DNA of 64,000 nt from positions 434,001 through 498,000 of the forward strand of contig WEDG01001459.1 of the NCBI GenBank assembly GCA_017591395.1. The letters run 5' to 3'. Position numbers and translations under genes: made by a program. The notes under the pieces were generated by a model. That model was not told where the DNA came from, ran no database searches, and was given only the letters and a program-made list of their open reading frames with translations. Shown here piece after piece: positions 34,226 through 48,400 of the stretch. Position 1 is the stretch's first letter; each line of letters opens with the position of its first letter. The stretch comes from Schistocephalus solidus (lineage: Eukaryota; Platyhelminthes; Cestoda; Diphyllobothriidea; Diphyllobothriidae).

Positions 34226-37200
34226 GAAGGAAAAACGCCAACGATCAGTAAAAAGTCCACTTTATAAAAATTGTTTAACATTTCTTAGTGTATCACCTCG
34301 CATTCCCGCGTCATATCACCGCCAATTCGTACAGTTACAGGAAGCGGGAAGTCGGGCGTCTAGATAACGGAGAAAAAAACTCAGGTTTATTACAGCCTTC
34401 TGCAAAATATTGATTATTAGTGAGCACATTGGACTTACAATTGGCTGGCATTTGGTTTGGTAGCTACGTGAGACGAGTGGAAATTCCGTTGAGCCGAGCT
34501 TTTTCCTGAGAACCAGTAGATGACCAAACTAAAGTAAAGCAAAAGGGACTCAGTGTCTTTTAATGCGTTCAACTCTAAAATCAGAACGTTTGGAAATTTC
34601 CCGCATCGAGCAACTAAAGCTTGATGATGGTAAACAACAAACAGTTGTTTCTAGTTCATTCAGATCCAGGTTACCATGAGACATTTCTTTTAGGGCAAAT
34701 GATGAGCACTTACACTCTCCCGGATACGAGACAGTGAGGACTTTTGTGTTAATTGTTCCCGACAAACCACGTTTACTTCCCCAACCTGCCATGTTCCAAC
34801 TGGCAAGACAATGTTCAGAGGAGGTATGAATAAGCGTTGTGGTTAACAAAATAGCCAGTCTACGTCTGTCAAACAACAGGAACTTCTCAGAGACAAAGGC
34901 GGCCTCAGATTTGTGTGCACAAGAGTGCACTGAGAGCTAAATTGAGAAGGATGCATTGCAATCTGACCCGTGTTTAAGGAATAATCTAATTATCTCCCTA
35001 GTTGGTAAATGTTCAAGCTCTGACTGTTAATACATCATAATTTGAAAAGCCCTTTTTATTAGTTTATTGTCAAAAGGATGCGCGTTTGAATGCAAATGAA
35101 GTGAAATCGGACATTTATGCCTCTTCAATGGACACTTGAAAAATGAAATTGGGCCCAGTGGCTGCCCTGGCACAAGCCTCTGCTTTACATGTACCACACT
35201 CATATATGGTACGCTGCTCCACGTAGTGCAGCGTATTCAGAAATCAACTCGCACTATACGGGTGTCGAGTTAAATGCATCGTACACGAGGTGCAACGACC
35301 GTAGGTGACAAATGCTAATTTCTCGTTTCTTTTGAAATAATCTTTTTATTACGGTATATCATACTACCCATGTCACTTGATGTACGTTGAAAATCCGTGC
35401 GTCGCGGGAAAAAATACCAAAGGACAAAGGATCAAGCTTATGTTTTGCTTCCGAAATCCCTTTACGTGATTCAACACGTTTGGTTCATTTTATATAAGTG
35501 CAATAATCACCAGTCAATAGAAGGGCAACAATTGCCATGTTGTTGTCGAATTTTCTGGGGTAGGCAGGCCAAACTAGATTTTTGATAGCAGACAGTTGTT
35601 TTGATTCAGTGGACCCGAATTAAGCCAATAGGTTATAAATTGTCCAAAAATTCGTTATGCTAGTGCATTAAATAACTAGGGTGATTAAATTTATTTACAG
35701 CAATTGGCTGGACACACAATCTTTATATTGGGCATACTAGACTCGTGTCCATCTTTTGTTTCAATCCATCATCTTAGCTGTCAGCTAAGTGTTACTGATG
35801 GCGGTTTGTTGATTCCTTTGACCCACTTGTGAAAACCTTGGCAGCCTCGGTGGCATTCGAACCCACGCCAGCAAGGAGAAGCCTTTAGAACAGCCAACGT
35901 TCCAGCCAACTGAGCTATAAGGCCCCACTGGGAGCCGTGAGTTTAATCACACTTGGGTCAAGTTACCCGCCCAGCCTACTGCAACATATTGAATCTACCA
36001 ATGCTGATACAGTAAGCTGACTGCCCAAGCAGGATTTCTTAAGCAATAAATCTAGAATCCATCAGATGACTACCAGGCAGGACTAATTAGCAGAGGATTT
36101 TGGCAGATTTGAATAATTCCTTCGACCCACTTGTGAAAACCTCGGTGGCCTCGCTGGCATTCGAACGCACGCTAGCAAAGGGGAAGACTTAAGTGCAGCC
36201 AATGCTCTAGCCAACTGAACTACAAGGACCCGCCGGGTTTGTTGATTGCCTGTAAAGGGTTTAATTAAAGCTGCTCGCAGGCGGTCAAGCAAGGGGAATT
36301 TTATGAATATTTATACCTGTATGCACCACCGTGCGGTTTACGGACATATGAAATAAGGATGAGAAACAATGAAGGACTACCTTCTTAACAGGAACAAATA
36401 AAGGCAGCTGTGGTTCTTCAGTATCTGCAGTGGAAATCAAGCCTAAAATTGGCCTTTTGGTACAGAAATGTTAAAAATACACAACGTATATGTACCATAT
36501 CAGCTTTCTCTTTGGCCTTTGTAAAACTACTTTTAATGTAGAGTTATCGACTGACGCGCAAACAAATTTACTCAAAAAAGTGGATGTACGAACAGAATTA
36601 ACCCGCCGGAGCTGCGTAGATTAGAGCAGCTTATCACAGACGGGAGGTAGTTCTGGAGTGCGCTTGGTGGTTGCAGTTCAAATCAGTTCTAAGGAGAGGG
36701 TGTGATCAGTATGAAAAGTGCTGTTGGTCTCGCATTGCAGTTTTACCATCGAACTCATCCTCAAAGCGAACAACCGGCAAAAACAGTGGATGAAAAGAAG
36801 GGTCTGTGTTCATAGGAAGTCATTTTTAAAAAACTATGTACATACTAAAATTATTAACTTCTGCAGTAAGCCTACAGGATTTTTCTGACGCACTTGATTC
36901 TTTGTCGCAGGTTCATTGCCGGTGTATATTTTCGATGGGATAATACCTTGCTTCCTAGCCATTAAGAAATGCAAGTTCCTAAAAACCTATTAAGAAACCT
37001 GTATTTTTACATTTCCAAGTTAAGCTGTACTTATGCCACATATCTAAGCAGGTTTTCTAGAAAAAGGAAAAGCCTAATGCATATATTCGGAGTGACTTTA
37101 CCGGCTAAGAGAATTCCTTGTATTTTGTCTTCCATTATGTTTGGTTAGATGGTAGTTCAGGAAACATATATTATAAAGTTAAGAATTCCTGAATTGTATG

Positions 37201-40200
37201 CACAGCAGGGTGTTATTGGATAAAACGCATAAGCTTGAGTGGGTTAGAGCGTAAACTATGGGACACGATAGCTCGAATAAGAGCGATTGGGTCTCTTTCT
37301 TTGAAACTGCTTCCTGAAACTAGTCTTTTCACTTCTATTGGTAAGAGCATGGTTATAGACAAGCTCTGGTTCAAATCCTACCAAAGCCGCAGTGGTTTTT
37401 AATAGTGGAAAGGGGAAAAATATTTTCAATAAAAATAAAATTATCTATACAGGAAGAGTGCTGAAAAAGACACGAACAACGAGATCGTAATTTCTGGCTG
37501 TCTAGCTGCTGTCAGACAGTCGTTGTCCCTCTCGGCATATACACATTGACATTTTACTTAACCTATTTTTCCCTATCTGCTCAAACGAATTAACCAAAAT
37601 CTGCAAATAAGTGTTAGGTAAGTGAGGCTAGTAGTCGGCTGGGGGATTTTGCTTCCGAAATCCCTCTTCGGCAATCAGCTTAATTTATCTGCACTGGTGG
37701 ATTCAATTTGTCAATTTCCGCAAATTCATTGTTGCGATCTACTATTGATGTAATTCGGTTCACAGTGCGGTCAACAGGATAAGTGTTTAATCGCTCCATC
37801 ATCATGGGACCATGTAGGCCGCACAGGCCGAACCAAACGCTGACTAGGGAATAGAAGATAACTACCCTTGCCGATGTACTGACAGTGAAAGAAATAGGAG
37901 TGAAGATGCTTGCGATTCACACATTTGTCACGTCTCGTAAGAATTTCTGCCTCGATGCAAGGTGGGGCAAAGTTTCGCTGAGTGGATTGAGGACAGAGAT
38001 TTGACAGCATTCACTCCTATTGTTGATGCTCGTTCAGCCAGCAGCTCGGCGGCCAACTCCCTATTTTACAGCGTAGTCAATTTTCCACTACCTGCATTAA
38101 ATGCGATAAACTACTTCAGACGTCTTCTGTCGTGACAGTGAATGATCTGGTATCATTATTTGGCACCTGTCAGTTGCCCCCTGTCTCTGTCAAGGGCATG
38201 CGAGGAGGGCCGATGACCTTCGAGCAACGCTTGAGGTATGCGAGTGCTAACCAGAGTTTGGTGTGAAGTGTTTAACAATCAACTTGGATATGAGCCCAAA
38301 AACTGATGTGCCCTTCTTTTCATTCGTATTGAGGCGGAAATATAAAAATTGTGGAAATTATAATGTACCAAAGCAATCACATTTCATCATAGTAACTTCC
38401 CAGGCGTGATTGAGTTACTTGGACTGCGAGATGTCAGAAAAAGAAGTGGACATCTACGCGGCAGTAAAAGTGAAGTTATTGGCGATCTACATATAAGGTC
38501 TAAATCAGCAATCAGAAATTGGATACGTTAAAAGGATCACTTTTTTCCACTTGTTAAGTGGGATGCCTTTGGGCGCTATGACACAGTAAATTTGAACAGC
38601 ATTCTGCACCCAGGGAAGAACACAGACTTGGATACAGGCCATACGGTGAATTATTTTTTCACGTAAGCATTTTTGTGAGTTTAGATCCGAATGAGAAATA
38701 GAAGTGGTGACCATGCAATAATCGCATGGCCATGCTAAGTTGATTTGTTCTTTTGAATAGGGCGATGGAGCGCTTCATGCCTACATGCACGATAGTAAGG
38801 CCTATGTCGGCTTTATTACATATGGTGCATCCCGCTCGACGTAAATCCAAAATTTCAGTCGGATGAATTTTTTGTTCAAACTACTGAATCTTTCTTTTCA
38901 TGTATTTCCTAGCACTCATTTTAAATTTGTAACACATTTAATCGCGTGCGACCATGTTCCGGAAGCTCAACGACAGCTGACGCGTTTCCGGTGATTAGTT
39001 GTTCACTGTACATTCATACGATACAGTCGTCACTTGCGCATGTCACACATTTCACTTATAAATTTTCTTTTCGAAGCTAATTTTTCAACAATAAAAACGA
39101 CATTATAAACTACTCCAATTCGATCCTTGTTCCTTGATATACCGCAGTTCTCGATTGGTTGCTCGGTATAAATAATAACCTTTTACTTGCTAGAAGAAAA
39201 CCCAAAATAGAAATCTTTGGCTGAATACTCTTTTGAAACGCAAAAAAACTGTTTATCGTTTCTGGCACGTAACGTACTCGAATATCTGGGTGTCCAGCCC
39301 TGGCTACGTAGTTTGTTAAAGCCAAATTTTATTTGGTTGTTTGCATGATTTATTAAATAAATATGTCTTTAGAAACAGTACGTCAAAACAGTAAATGCAC
39401 ATAAAAGAGTTGTGAACATTTCATAACTTTGCAAACTTACCAGCCATGCCTTGTTTTTCATGTTGTAGACTGCTTCAGTAGAGTTGATACATGGCACGCC
39501 ACCAAAGAAGAGACCCGTTAAAATGTTTTCGTAGTGCTGAGGTGTTGCACTAAGGCCTTGCCGGATCAGTACAAAGTCCGGCTTAAAAGACCTTAATGAC
39601 GTTTGCATAAAATAGAGTTAGCGTTAAAGTGATGACTTAGGTAAAAAAAAGCCTTCAGCTGCCTATAAACTGTGCAAATGAAAATAAATAACAGTTAATT
39701 ATGATATATGTTTGACCTTCTAGTGTGATGAAGTGGCAATATTTAATCAAATTTCAAATAAGCGTATCGTTAATTACCATGCATAACTCTCTCCTGTAAG
39801 CGCCATCAAATACAAATTATCTGGCCTCGTGCTAAGGAGCGTACATCCAGGTTTTTTTAATGAAAATAGCTTAACTAAATCAGTTCAATCCTCATCATGC
39901 AGCTGAACTTTGCCACCCACTTGAAGGCAGAATTTTATTTGTATGAACTAGCATACTTTTGACAGACCTCGGAGTTAAATTGCCTCACTGAGAGTTATAA
40001 CTACCGGTCTCCACGTAAAATGGAGGGTAAGGTTACATCCGGTCCAGTTTAACTATATCCAAGACTCATACGCTTTAGCACAACAAAGCCTCATTATAAA
40101 TAAAGTAAGGCAGACAGCGAGTTTTAGTTCGTAACTCTAAAAACCCTTGTATAAATCCACTTAATCTATACTTATGGCCAGCTAATAAAACACTTTCAAT

Positions 40201-43200
40201 TATGGCTAGCAAAGCTACAAGCAATGTACTTATTTTAAACCTATTGAAGTCATTCCGGTGTTTTTAGAGGACAGACTGAAGTTCGCAAGAAAACTTTGCC
40301 GTAAAATTCAAAAGTTTTCAAAATAATAAGGCATTTTCTCAGTTGATAAATATTATCCAACTTAAAGGTATGATAAAGAAAGGTATAATATACGGTAAAA
40401 AATGCATTCCAGTAATGCATGCTATTTTTGAAATTTGATAATTTGTAGTCACTGCATAAGTTTAGCCCATTTTGTGTTTATTTTCCATGCCTTACTAGAA
40501 CGAACGCTTTCTGTCATAAATGATCAAACTTCCTGCTTAAGAATTTATCCAGTTTCCAAAAAGTTAATCTACATGCAAATCGGTGGTCGAAGAAACACCT
40601 AGATTTGCCTTATGTCTCAAAATATTCTCAAAATATTAACCCAATGACAAATCAGATCAGTTGTCAGCATGTCATTTGTTCCTTCTTGAGGAAAAAACAA
40701 ATTTCAACCCGTAAATTTCCAAATAAAATTTTATTTGGAGATTCGCACTATGTGTCAAACTTAACATACTTATGAAAGCGCTTACAGAAAATATTTCTGA
40801 TGATCTATTAGCCTTTCTATTAAATTACTTAGGACATAACTGATTTTTCAAAAGCCCACTTCTCAAAATGTGGTAATTTGTAAAGTTCTGACTTTATGAA
40901 TAGTCAAAAACACTGTTTCGCTATCTGGTTTTCCAATAATGCAAGCAAATTTTTATGAACATCGAAAAATCTCTTATTGGAGACGTGTTTCTTTGCCAAA
41001 CTGGCTTATATGGCCAGTGCACTAGGTCTTGTAAGGAAGTCGTCATTCATTCTCACACGCATTTGCATTCTATTTCTATTTGGCTCTTTTTCTTTTTTTT
41101 GAGAAGCAACTCTAAGAAATTCAACTAGAGGCTCTGGATTTTATTGCAATATTTTGTTCCAAAATGGAATTATAGTTTGTTGTCTCTGGTACTAAGCATT
41201 CCTTCTGTGCAACCGCATCTGAGAGACCAGACTTAAACTGTACTACATTTTTGTAGCCTCTGTAGTTGTAGAATGCAATCAAGCATTGCAGGCATCGTCA
41301 GTGTAAGGTAGTAGTGGTTAGAATAAAACATCACGACTTCGACCACTTATCCAATTTTAGTAAATAAATGTAAGCATTGACATGACACTATTTTGTTTGA
41401 ACCTATTTGAAGTAGTTGATGTATTTTTTTCCCTAAAACTGCGCTATTTTCCCTCCGAAATACATAGAAACACAGACTTGTTAAACCTTACTTGCATATT
41501 TACTGGTTTGTAAAGAATCTGGCGACTGTGGTTTTGAGCTACAAGTTAGCTGCCTACGTGCACACATTCGTCCGTTATTGAGTTAAAATCATGTAAGTGT
41601 TCGGTAAAGTAGTTCGGGTTTGCTTTGCAAACGCAAATATCCCAATTAGTTAAATTAAAGGCAAAACATTCGGTTGGATATGGGATTGCAGGCGATCTTG
41701 CGTTCGAATTCCGTTGGAGTACCTAGGATCGTATGCTCATCAAAACCCTTACCCTAACATTAACCTTAAGGACAAACCCTGTTTAACCCCAACCCCAATT
41801 TTTAACTTAATTCTAAGTCTAATCTAAAGCTAACCGCGGTATAAACCCTAAACCTTAAGGTTTCAACTATCGCCACAGCCAAGGGAAATCTCACATGAAG
41901 GTCTGAGCATTTGTCACGTACTTTTATTACTCACGGTCATTTGATGTGTATTCAGAAATGTTTCTTGTTTTATGACTGCTCTTTTTAACCTTTGCATATT
42001 CCTTACCCTCCCCAGTTTCACGGTTCGAACTACATACTTTATCCTGTAATAAGAAATGACCAAAAATGTTTAGAAAAAATAAAAGAAAAAATTGTCACCT
42101 TACTTTGGGGATGACCGACCACCCTTGTTGTCTTGGATTGTCACCACGCAGCCCTGTTCAGCGAAAGCCGAAATACAGATATCCGAAAACTGTGCCTACA
42201 AGTTTAAAACGCATAGCAACCGATAATCATCCTCGATCGGACAATTTATTCAATAAGTGAGCTCTACTAAACCGAAAAATGGGATAGATTTCTGTTTTAA
42301 GGCATTCTCTGGAAATCGTTTAGCTGCCTTGCCCTTATGGAAGTCAGATACCGGAGGTAGTAAGGTAAAACGTGTTCAGGCCAAACGCCTCCATGCCTTT
42401 TTCTCCTGGAAAACTTCCCTCTTCTCAGATCCGTGTTATTTGGAGACCATTTATCGGCCAAAATCCAAAGAAAGGGATAAAGGCAATAAAAGCCATGTGT
42501 GTTATTCTTATAATCATGTTTTGTCATAGCTATCAGAGTGAATTATTAACATATATATGGACAGCACTCTACTCAACTCCTGCTCAATTTTTTATCAGAT
42601 TAAGGAATTTGTCCTTTGTTTCTAAGGGCACCTGATCTACTGAGTCTACCCCCTTATTTTGTGTCAGGGTGGCCACATACCGCTTCATTTTGTTTCTCCG
42701 GAAGCCTTCACACTACATATCTCCATATTCTTCTATTGAAACTTATAAACCAACACTGTACTTAAATTGCATATATCTGCTGCGCTTTCCAGTCCATTAG
42801 CTAACCTGTGGCCCTCGAGTAAATTGAGCGTTTCTTATGACAAATTTTAGAGGAAGCACTGTGTAAAATAATTTCAAAGGACTTGAGAAAATGATCCAAT
42901 GTATCATGTAGCTATTTTACACCCATTAAAAGTGCTGATTCTGGACACTTCCGCTATAAGAAATAGCGGAGCGAACGTACAAGTTACTAGTTCCGAAAAT
43001 AGGCTTATATAATATGCCATGATGCGTTAAGAACGTCCATATAAATATTATAGAACCCTTAACCTTTCTCTTAGGTTTTGTTGTAAGGTTTTTGCTACTT
43101 TTGTAACACTCTCCTTCGACAGACGACGTTCTTTGAAGCACTGAACTGATTGAGCTTGTTATGCATTGATATGGTCGTCATTACCTTGCACTCTTTTTTT

Positions 43201-45427
43201 TTATCGAAATAAGTGGTTGCTTTTTGAAATTTTGCTTTTTTAGGTTTGTTCAATAGACATTGACAGGCCCACTTATGGTTTTCGGCACCACATGTGCTCA
43301 AACCATAAAAATGGCTAAAAAATTATCCAGTAGTATGCAAAACTTTTAACGACAATATAACACACAATGCAGCAGAAATTTAAGTGTGTGCGAAACTCGA
43401 AGATTATTTGCGCAGTGACTGACCCTTTGGTTCCGTAGATGGTCTGCTGGGGAACATATAAAACTGAATTCTTAGATAATTGTTCAGATTTAAAGAGGTG
43501 AGTGACTGTGTGACAAACAATTCGTCGTTTTTTTCAAAATATCAATGATCTTTGTTAAATAAAAGTTTTTCAGGGTTTTTTTCCCTTAAGGTTTCTAAAT
43601 GGTTAAGGACTATTAGTGAACGTCAGTTGAAAATTTTCCAAAGTACCATTAGAAAAATATTAAAAAAGCATGCGAGCAATAGATGATTACAGTGTCACTA
43701 ATACGAGGGACAGGAAAGGTAGGGGTTGGGTCATAGCGAAAGTAACAAACAATGCTGTCTTTAAAAAACATTCGCTTGTTAAAAGTGGATACATAAAAAT
43801 ATGGTCGAAGCTTGTATGACTGCCAATTAATTTGAGTATCATCCAAAACTATAGCTTTCAGCAAATAAAAAAATAATACTGAGAATTTTCAACATTTTAA
43901 TTTATATAAGTGAACATGCAGTAGACGACAAATCTATTGTTCATTATAGGGACAATACTGTCTTCTGAGACGTTCTCTTTGCAATAAAAGCCTAAGTGGG
44001 AACGCTCTTTGAATGGAAAATGTTTGAAGAGCATGTGTTTATTTTAAACAAAATTATTTCTTTCGTATGGTTCGTGTCAGTCTACACTGATACGAACTCA
44101 GTATGTTAAGAGGTCCAAAACCTAGAGACTAATTCAATGTGTCAAGTGACCTATTATAAGCCCTAGCTTAGTTCAATTCTTCAAAATGTTTGTGCCACGC
44201 TTACTGGTTGTTTATCCTAAAAACCCCTACATATCCCAGTGCCTTTAATACACTGATTAATTGCGTCTAATCACCTATATCAACAACCTTCTCTTCCTAG
44301 TGCATCAGCTCGCAGACTCATGATTCTTGTGATGATGAGTAATTATCATTACAATCAGAAGTTAGTTCATCCACTTGTTTGCCTGTCATAATAGTATTTT
44401 TCTACCTCAAAATATATGTCTTTTTTATTTTAAAAAAGTAACTTGTGTTTAAATTTAAAAGATTTGTGTTGCGTTTTCTGATTTTAGTCTGTACTTGTTG
44501 GGCAGAAGAGTTTTGGTCAAGCTAAGCACAACGTATGTGATGTCAGAGGAACGTACTTGCCTTGCTCTCGTGTTGCATAGTCACAACGGAATCACTGAAC
44601 GTTTTTTCCAATGACGTGATCAGCAAACGACTAAAATAAGCGCTTTTTTCGAATGCGTGCAGTGCAAAAGGGCCCATCCGACCCCAATTTTAAAGATGTA
44701 TTCCTTTTTATCGGTTTTAACCCTTCAAAGTTAATATGGTAGTTTAAATCTTTTGAGATCGCAGCTGTAGTATGGGGCAGTAAAAAGCTTAACCTGCAGC
44801 TGACTGTTTCATTCAAGCAACAGAACGTGTACGTAAGGGGTCTGCTGTTTAAGTCATCTGGGTTGGGCTTTCGTTGACCAGTATGATGTTACATGGTGGA
44901 AAAATCTTATGATCTTCAGGAAAATGTGATTGGTTCGTACAAAACTAGCTTAATTTTATGTAAAAAAGACATAGAAACCGGTAGTAAAATTGGGGAAGAA
45001 GGAAGATTTCCTCTCAACTTGGCACCCTGATTCTTCGTCTTCAAGTTAACCTCCAACCTCGAGGTCATTATTTTAAAATACCAACCACAGCCATAGTGAA
45101 TATATTATATCCTTCAACCTCATTGTTGGTGACTCATTGTTAGTGAACCCACTGATTTAAGCGAAGACCTCAGACCCAACCTTTATATGCGTTTGTTGAA
45201 TCCGTCGCATAAGCTCTTCTCAAAAAGGCTGTACATGGTTTTAGTATAGCAGAAAAACGTTTATCTTTTATTGCTGATTACTCACCGTTCGTTAACGGAA
45301 CTTAATCGTCCCGCTCTGCCTTGAAGCTCATTGACAAGCCCCGCCTGCAGCCATATGGTGGCTATTAGTAGGATAAGAATCAGAAGTGGAAGTAGTGGTA
45401 GTAGTAGTAGTAGTAGTAGTAGTAGTT

Positions 45428-45498
<71 letters not shown>

Positions 45499-48400
45499 GG
45501 AAGTAGTAGTAGTAGGCAGATCAACAATGCCGAAAAAGACGAGGGAGTTTGGATAGGCCATTTCTTGCTCATTAGCCGTAATCAGCCAGCCATACGCGAC
45601 CCCAGGTGGTGCCCAAGCCGAGGCTCGAACCCGTGACCTGCTGATCAGGTACCACCTGGGGTTGGTTATGACCAGCTGACGACGGCTAATAAGCCAGAAA
45701 TGGCCATTCCAGTTTCCTTTATCTTTGCCGGCTATATTAAACAGGGATTCTTTTTTATTCAACCTCCTCCCAACGCTCTAGATGATTTCTAAGGAGCAAC
45801 GCGTGCATGATGGTTTGTATTTCGGACCTCAAAGGAGTCGTTCACGTAGAATTTGTTCTGCTTGGCATCAAAGTGCTGGCAATGTTCATTGGACCCATTC
45901 TACTACTGGCCGCTGTGCGCATACTGTCGGGGCTCGAGAATGAGCCTCAAGGCAGAGCGGGACGAGTGAGTTCCGTTAGTGCTCGGTGAGCGCTCATCGA
46001 CGAATGCAGCCAATATTCCGACCTTAACCGACAAGACAGCAAGCCTGCAGCTCAATGGTTAGAGCGCAGGTTCGATCCTTGGGTAGTGCACGACCTGAGG
46101 TTGGGTATGACTGGCTGAAGCTGGCAAATAAGCCAGAAATGGCCATTCCAGTCTCCCTTGTCAGTACTGGCAATATTCATCTGCCTTTTCTACTACTAGC
46201 CGCTGTGCGGCTGCAGGCGGGGCTCGACCGTGACCCAAAGACTGAACGGGATGAGAGAGTTCCGTAAACGATGGGTGAGCGTTTGTCAACGAAGGTGGCT
46301 TTAGTTTGATGAGCCTAAATATTCAACAATAGTGCGTTTATTTTATATTTTTATCTTGTTACATCTTGTTTTCCAGGACTGGATTAAGATACTTCAGTTT
46401 TTTATGAAAAATTCCGGTTATATTATAATATTGAAGTCCTTGCTCAAGAAGATTGAGTTTTCAAAACTTTTCTATGAATCAGTTATATATATGGCCATTT
46501 AAATGAAAAATGCTAACTTGGCCTTTCTGTATCTAAATCAATTTTAGTTCATCTCTTCTAGGAATTATTGGGTTTCCTTTTCTGGCATTATAAAATGTAA
46601 AATAGTTTAAAGAAAAATTGGAGGACAAAATTATCTTTTTTCGATTTGCCAAAGAATGAGATAATAGTACCCGAGAATGATCCCAAACTTAAAATACTTT
46701 CTAAACAATTCTTCGTGTTTTCTGCTTTAGTGAAGTTTCAAAACTGAAATTAACGTGCATATATAAGGAGAATGGATCTAAAGAAGAAGAAATAGTCCGA
46801 AAACATTATCGAATTGACTTTTGAATCATAATTGACGGTAAATAATATTTATCATCTAAAGTCCACGACTCAAGAAACAGCCTTTAAGATTCGTGTGGTC
46901 CAGGGAAAAATCAGCGGTAACTTAAGTAAACTAAAGTTCACAAATGTGGATTTGGCAGCATATTTGACTTGGATTTTCATAGATCAATTACTTTGGGTTA
47001 TAATGGCCCTTTCCGGAGATTTAATTACTTTTATTATATAACAAACAAGCGGACTTTAATATACTAACCTTTGGTAAATATCGATACTCAATTCACGTTT
47101 TCGAAAGGCCTATCGATTTATAATCCTAAAAATACGCCTTTAGTTAAAAGAATGGGTAAGCGTTTTGCAATATTTAGTTAGAATATAAATTTATATGGAC
47201 CTATAACATGAGTATCGCACTTCGTTTTCAATCATCTTCTTTGGTATATGGTGATCACTCTTTTGTACACTTTAGCTTAGGGTGAAACTTCTCCGTTAGA
47301 TGAAAGACACATTGAGCAACTTTAAAATTTTAACACACTAAATTGACGTAAGAAGTTAAAATAAGCCCTTTCTACTAATACAGGAAAGAGCCTATATTTT
47401 AGGAGAATAATTTTTGTATACTTTCAAACCATTTTTTAAATAGTTACTGATATCTTTCTACGAAATTTTGAAGAGCCAAACTAATGCATCGAAATTTTAT
47501 ATAAGAATTACATTTTCCTACTGGCGGTAAATGTAACAGACGGGTGAAACATTCATACATAGTGTCAACCCTCAATATGCCAATCATGCATCCTCCGATC
47601 TTCAAAGTATTCATGTGCAAAAATATTAAAACGAAGATCAAATGGACAAGCTGGCCACATTGAGAGCAGTGGAAAGAAAAATAAAGACATACCAATAAGT
47701 AACAGTTAACTTGTCCGGGGATATTTATGGTATCGGCGAAAGGCGGGACGATCTTTATGCTTTCGAATTAATTGTTATAAAAGGTGAAAAGTCCAACCTT
47801 GAAGTTCTGTAAAAACCTATTATATACTCGTCTCATTCCCTTTAAGTTCGGTTAAAATCCCTTTTCAATGGAGTTAAACAATTTCAGGATTGCTAAAAGG
47901 AACGTTTGTCATAAAAAGTGGGCAATCCAGTTTTTGAAAAAATCAATATTATGCTGAGGTGCTAAGTAAGTAGGATTCTATTTAAAAACCTAAGAGCATG
48001 CTTCAAGGTTATTTGGGCAATCACATAACCTAAGGTCCTTACAAGAGCTATCTTCCGATGAAAATTATGGCAATGCCATCTTCCTAGATTTTTGACCGAT
48101 TACCATATAAAAAACAGTGTGAAACTGAGGTCTTTCTGTGCTGTTTTTACATAAAATATACTGAGATTTTTGTTGTTGTTATACGTCATTCACAAAAATA
48201 GCGTACTGTGCGTTCTCCAACTTTCAGATACCCATAATCGTGTTCATTAGAGGTTAAGGCTCCTTTTTGCTAACAAAACCTGGTAGCTACTGTGAAAGCA
48301 TGCATCAGGCGCGAAAGATGACACATACTTTCGCAAGATCGTGAAACTCTACTATGAACGCACGTAATTTGAGAATCAATTAGTAGAAATTTTTACTGCG

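Larger units (their letters stand above)
31390..34713 (-). other. Synapsin intron 4
   Basis: 3.3 kb. It contains the Penelope-like fragment (33440-34100) on the opposite strand to the gene, and a (TA)n run. The remainder shows nothing recognisable. Confidence 0.5.
34886..39440 (-). other. Synapsin intron 3
   Basis: 4.6 kb. It holds two SINE family B copies (35811-35935 and 36112-36240). No other recognisable element. Confidence 0.5.
39592..47447 (-). other. Synapsin intron 2
   Basis: 7.9 kb. It contains the telomere-like tract at 41745-41875 and the SINE/microsatellite complex at 45295-46285. 39592-41744, 41876-45294 and 46286-47447 show no gene or repeat that I recognise. Confidence 0.5.

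Noticed and set aside
35811..36240. Functional tRNA genes
   Set aside because: A and B boxes are present, but D and anticodon stems do not pair properly, and both copies carry the same non-tRNA tail.
45282..45762. Leu-, Thr- and Ser-homopolymer proteins
   Set aside because: Translations of the (TAG)n microsatellite and SINE, not genes.
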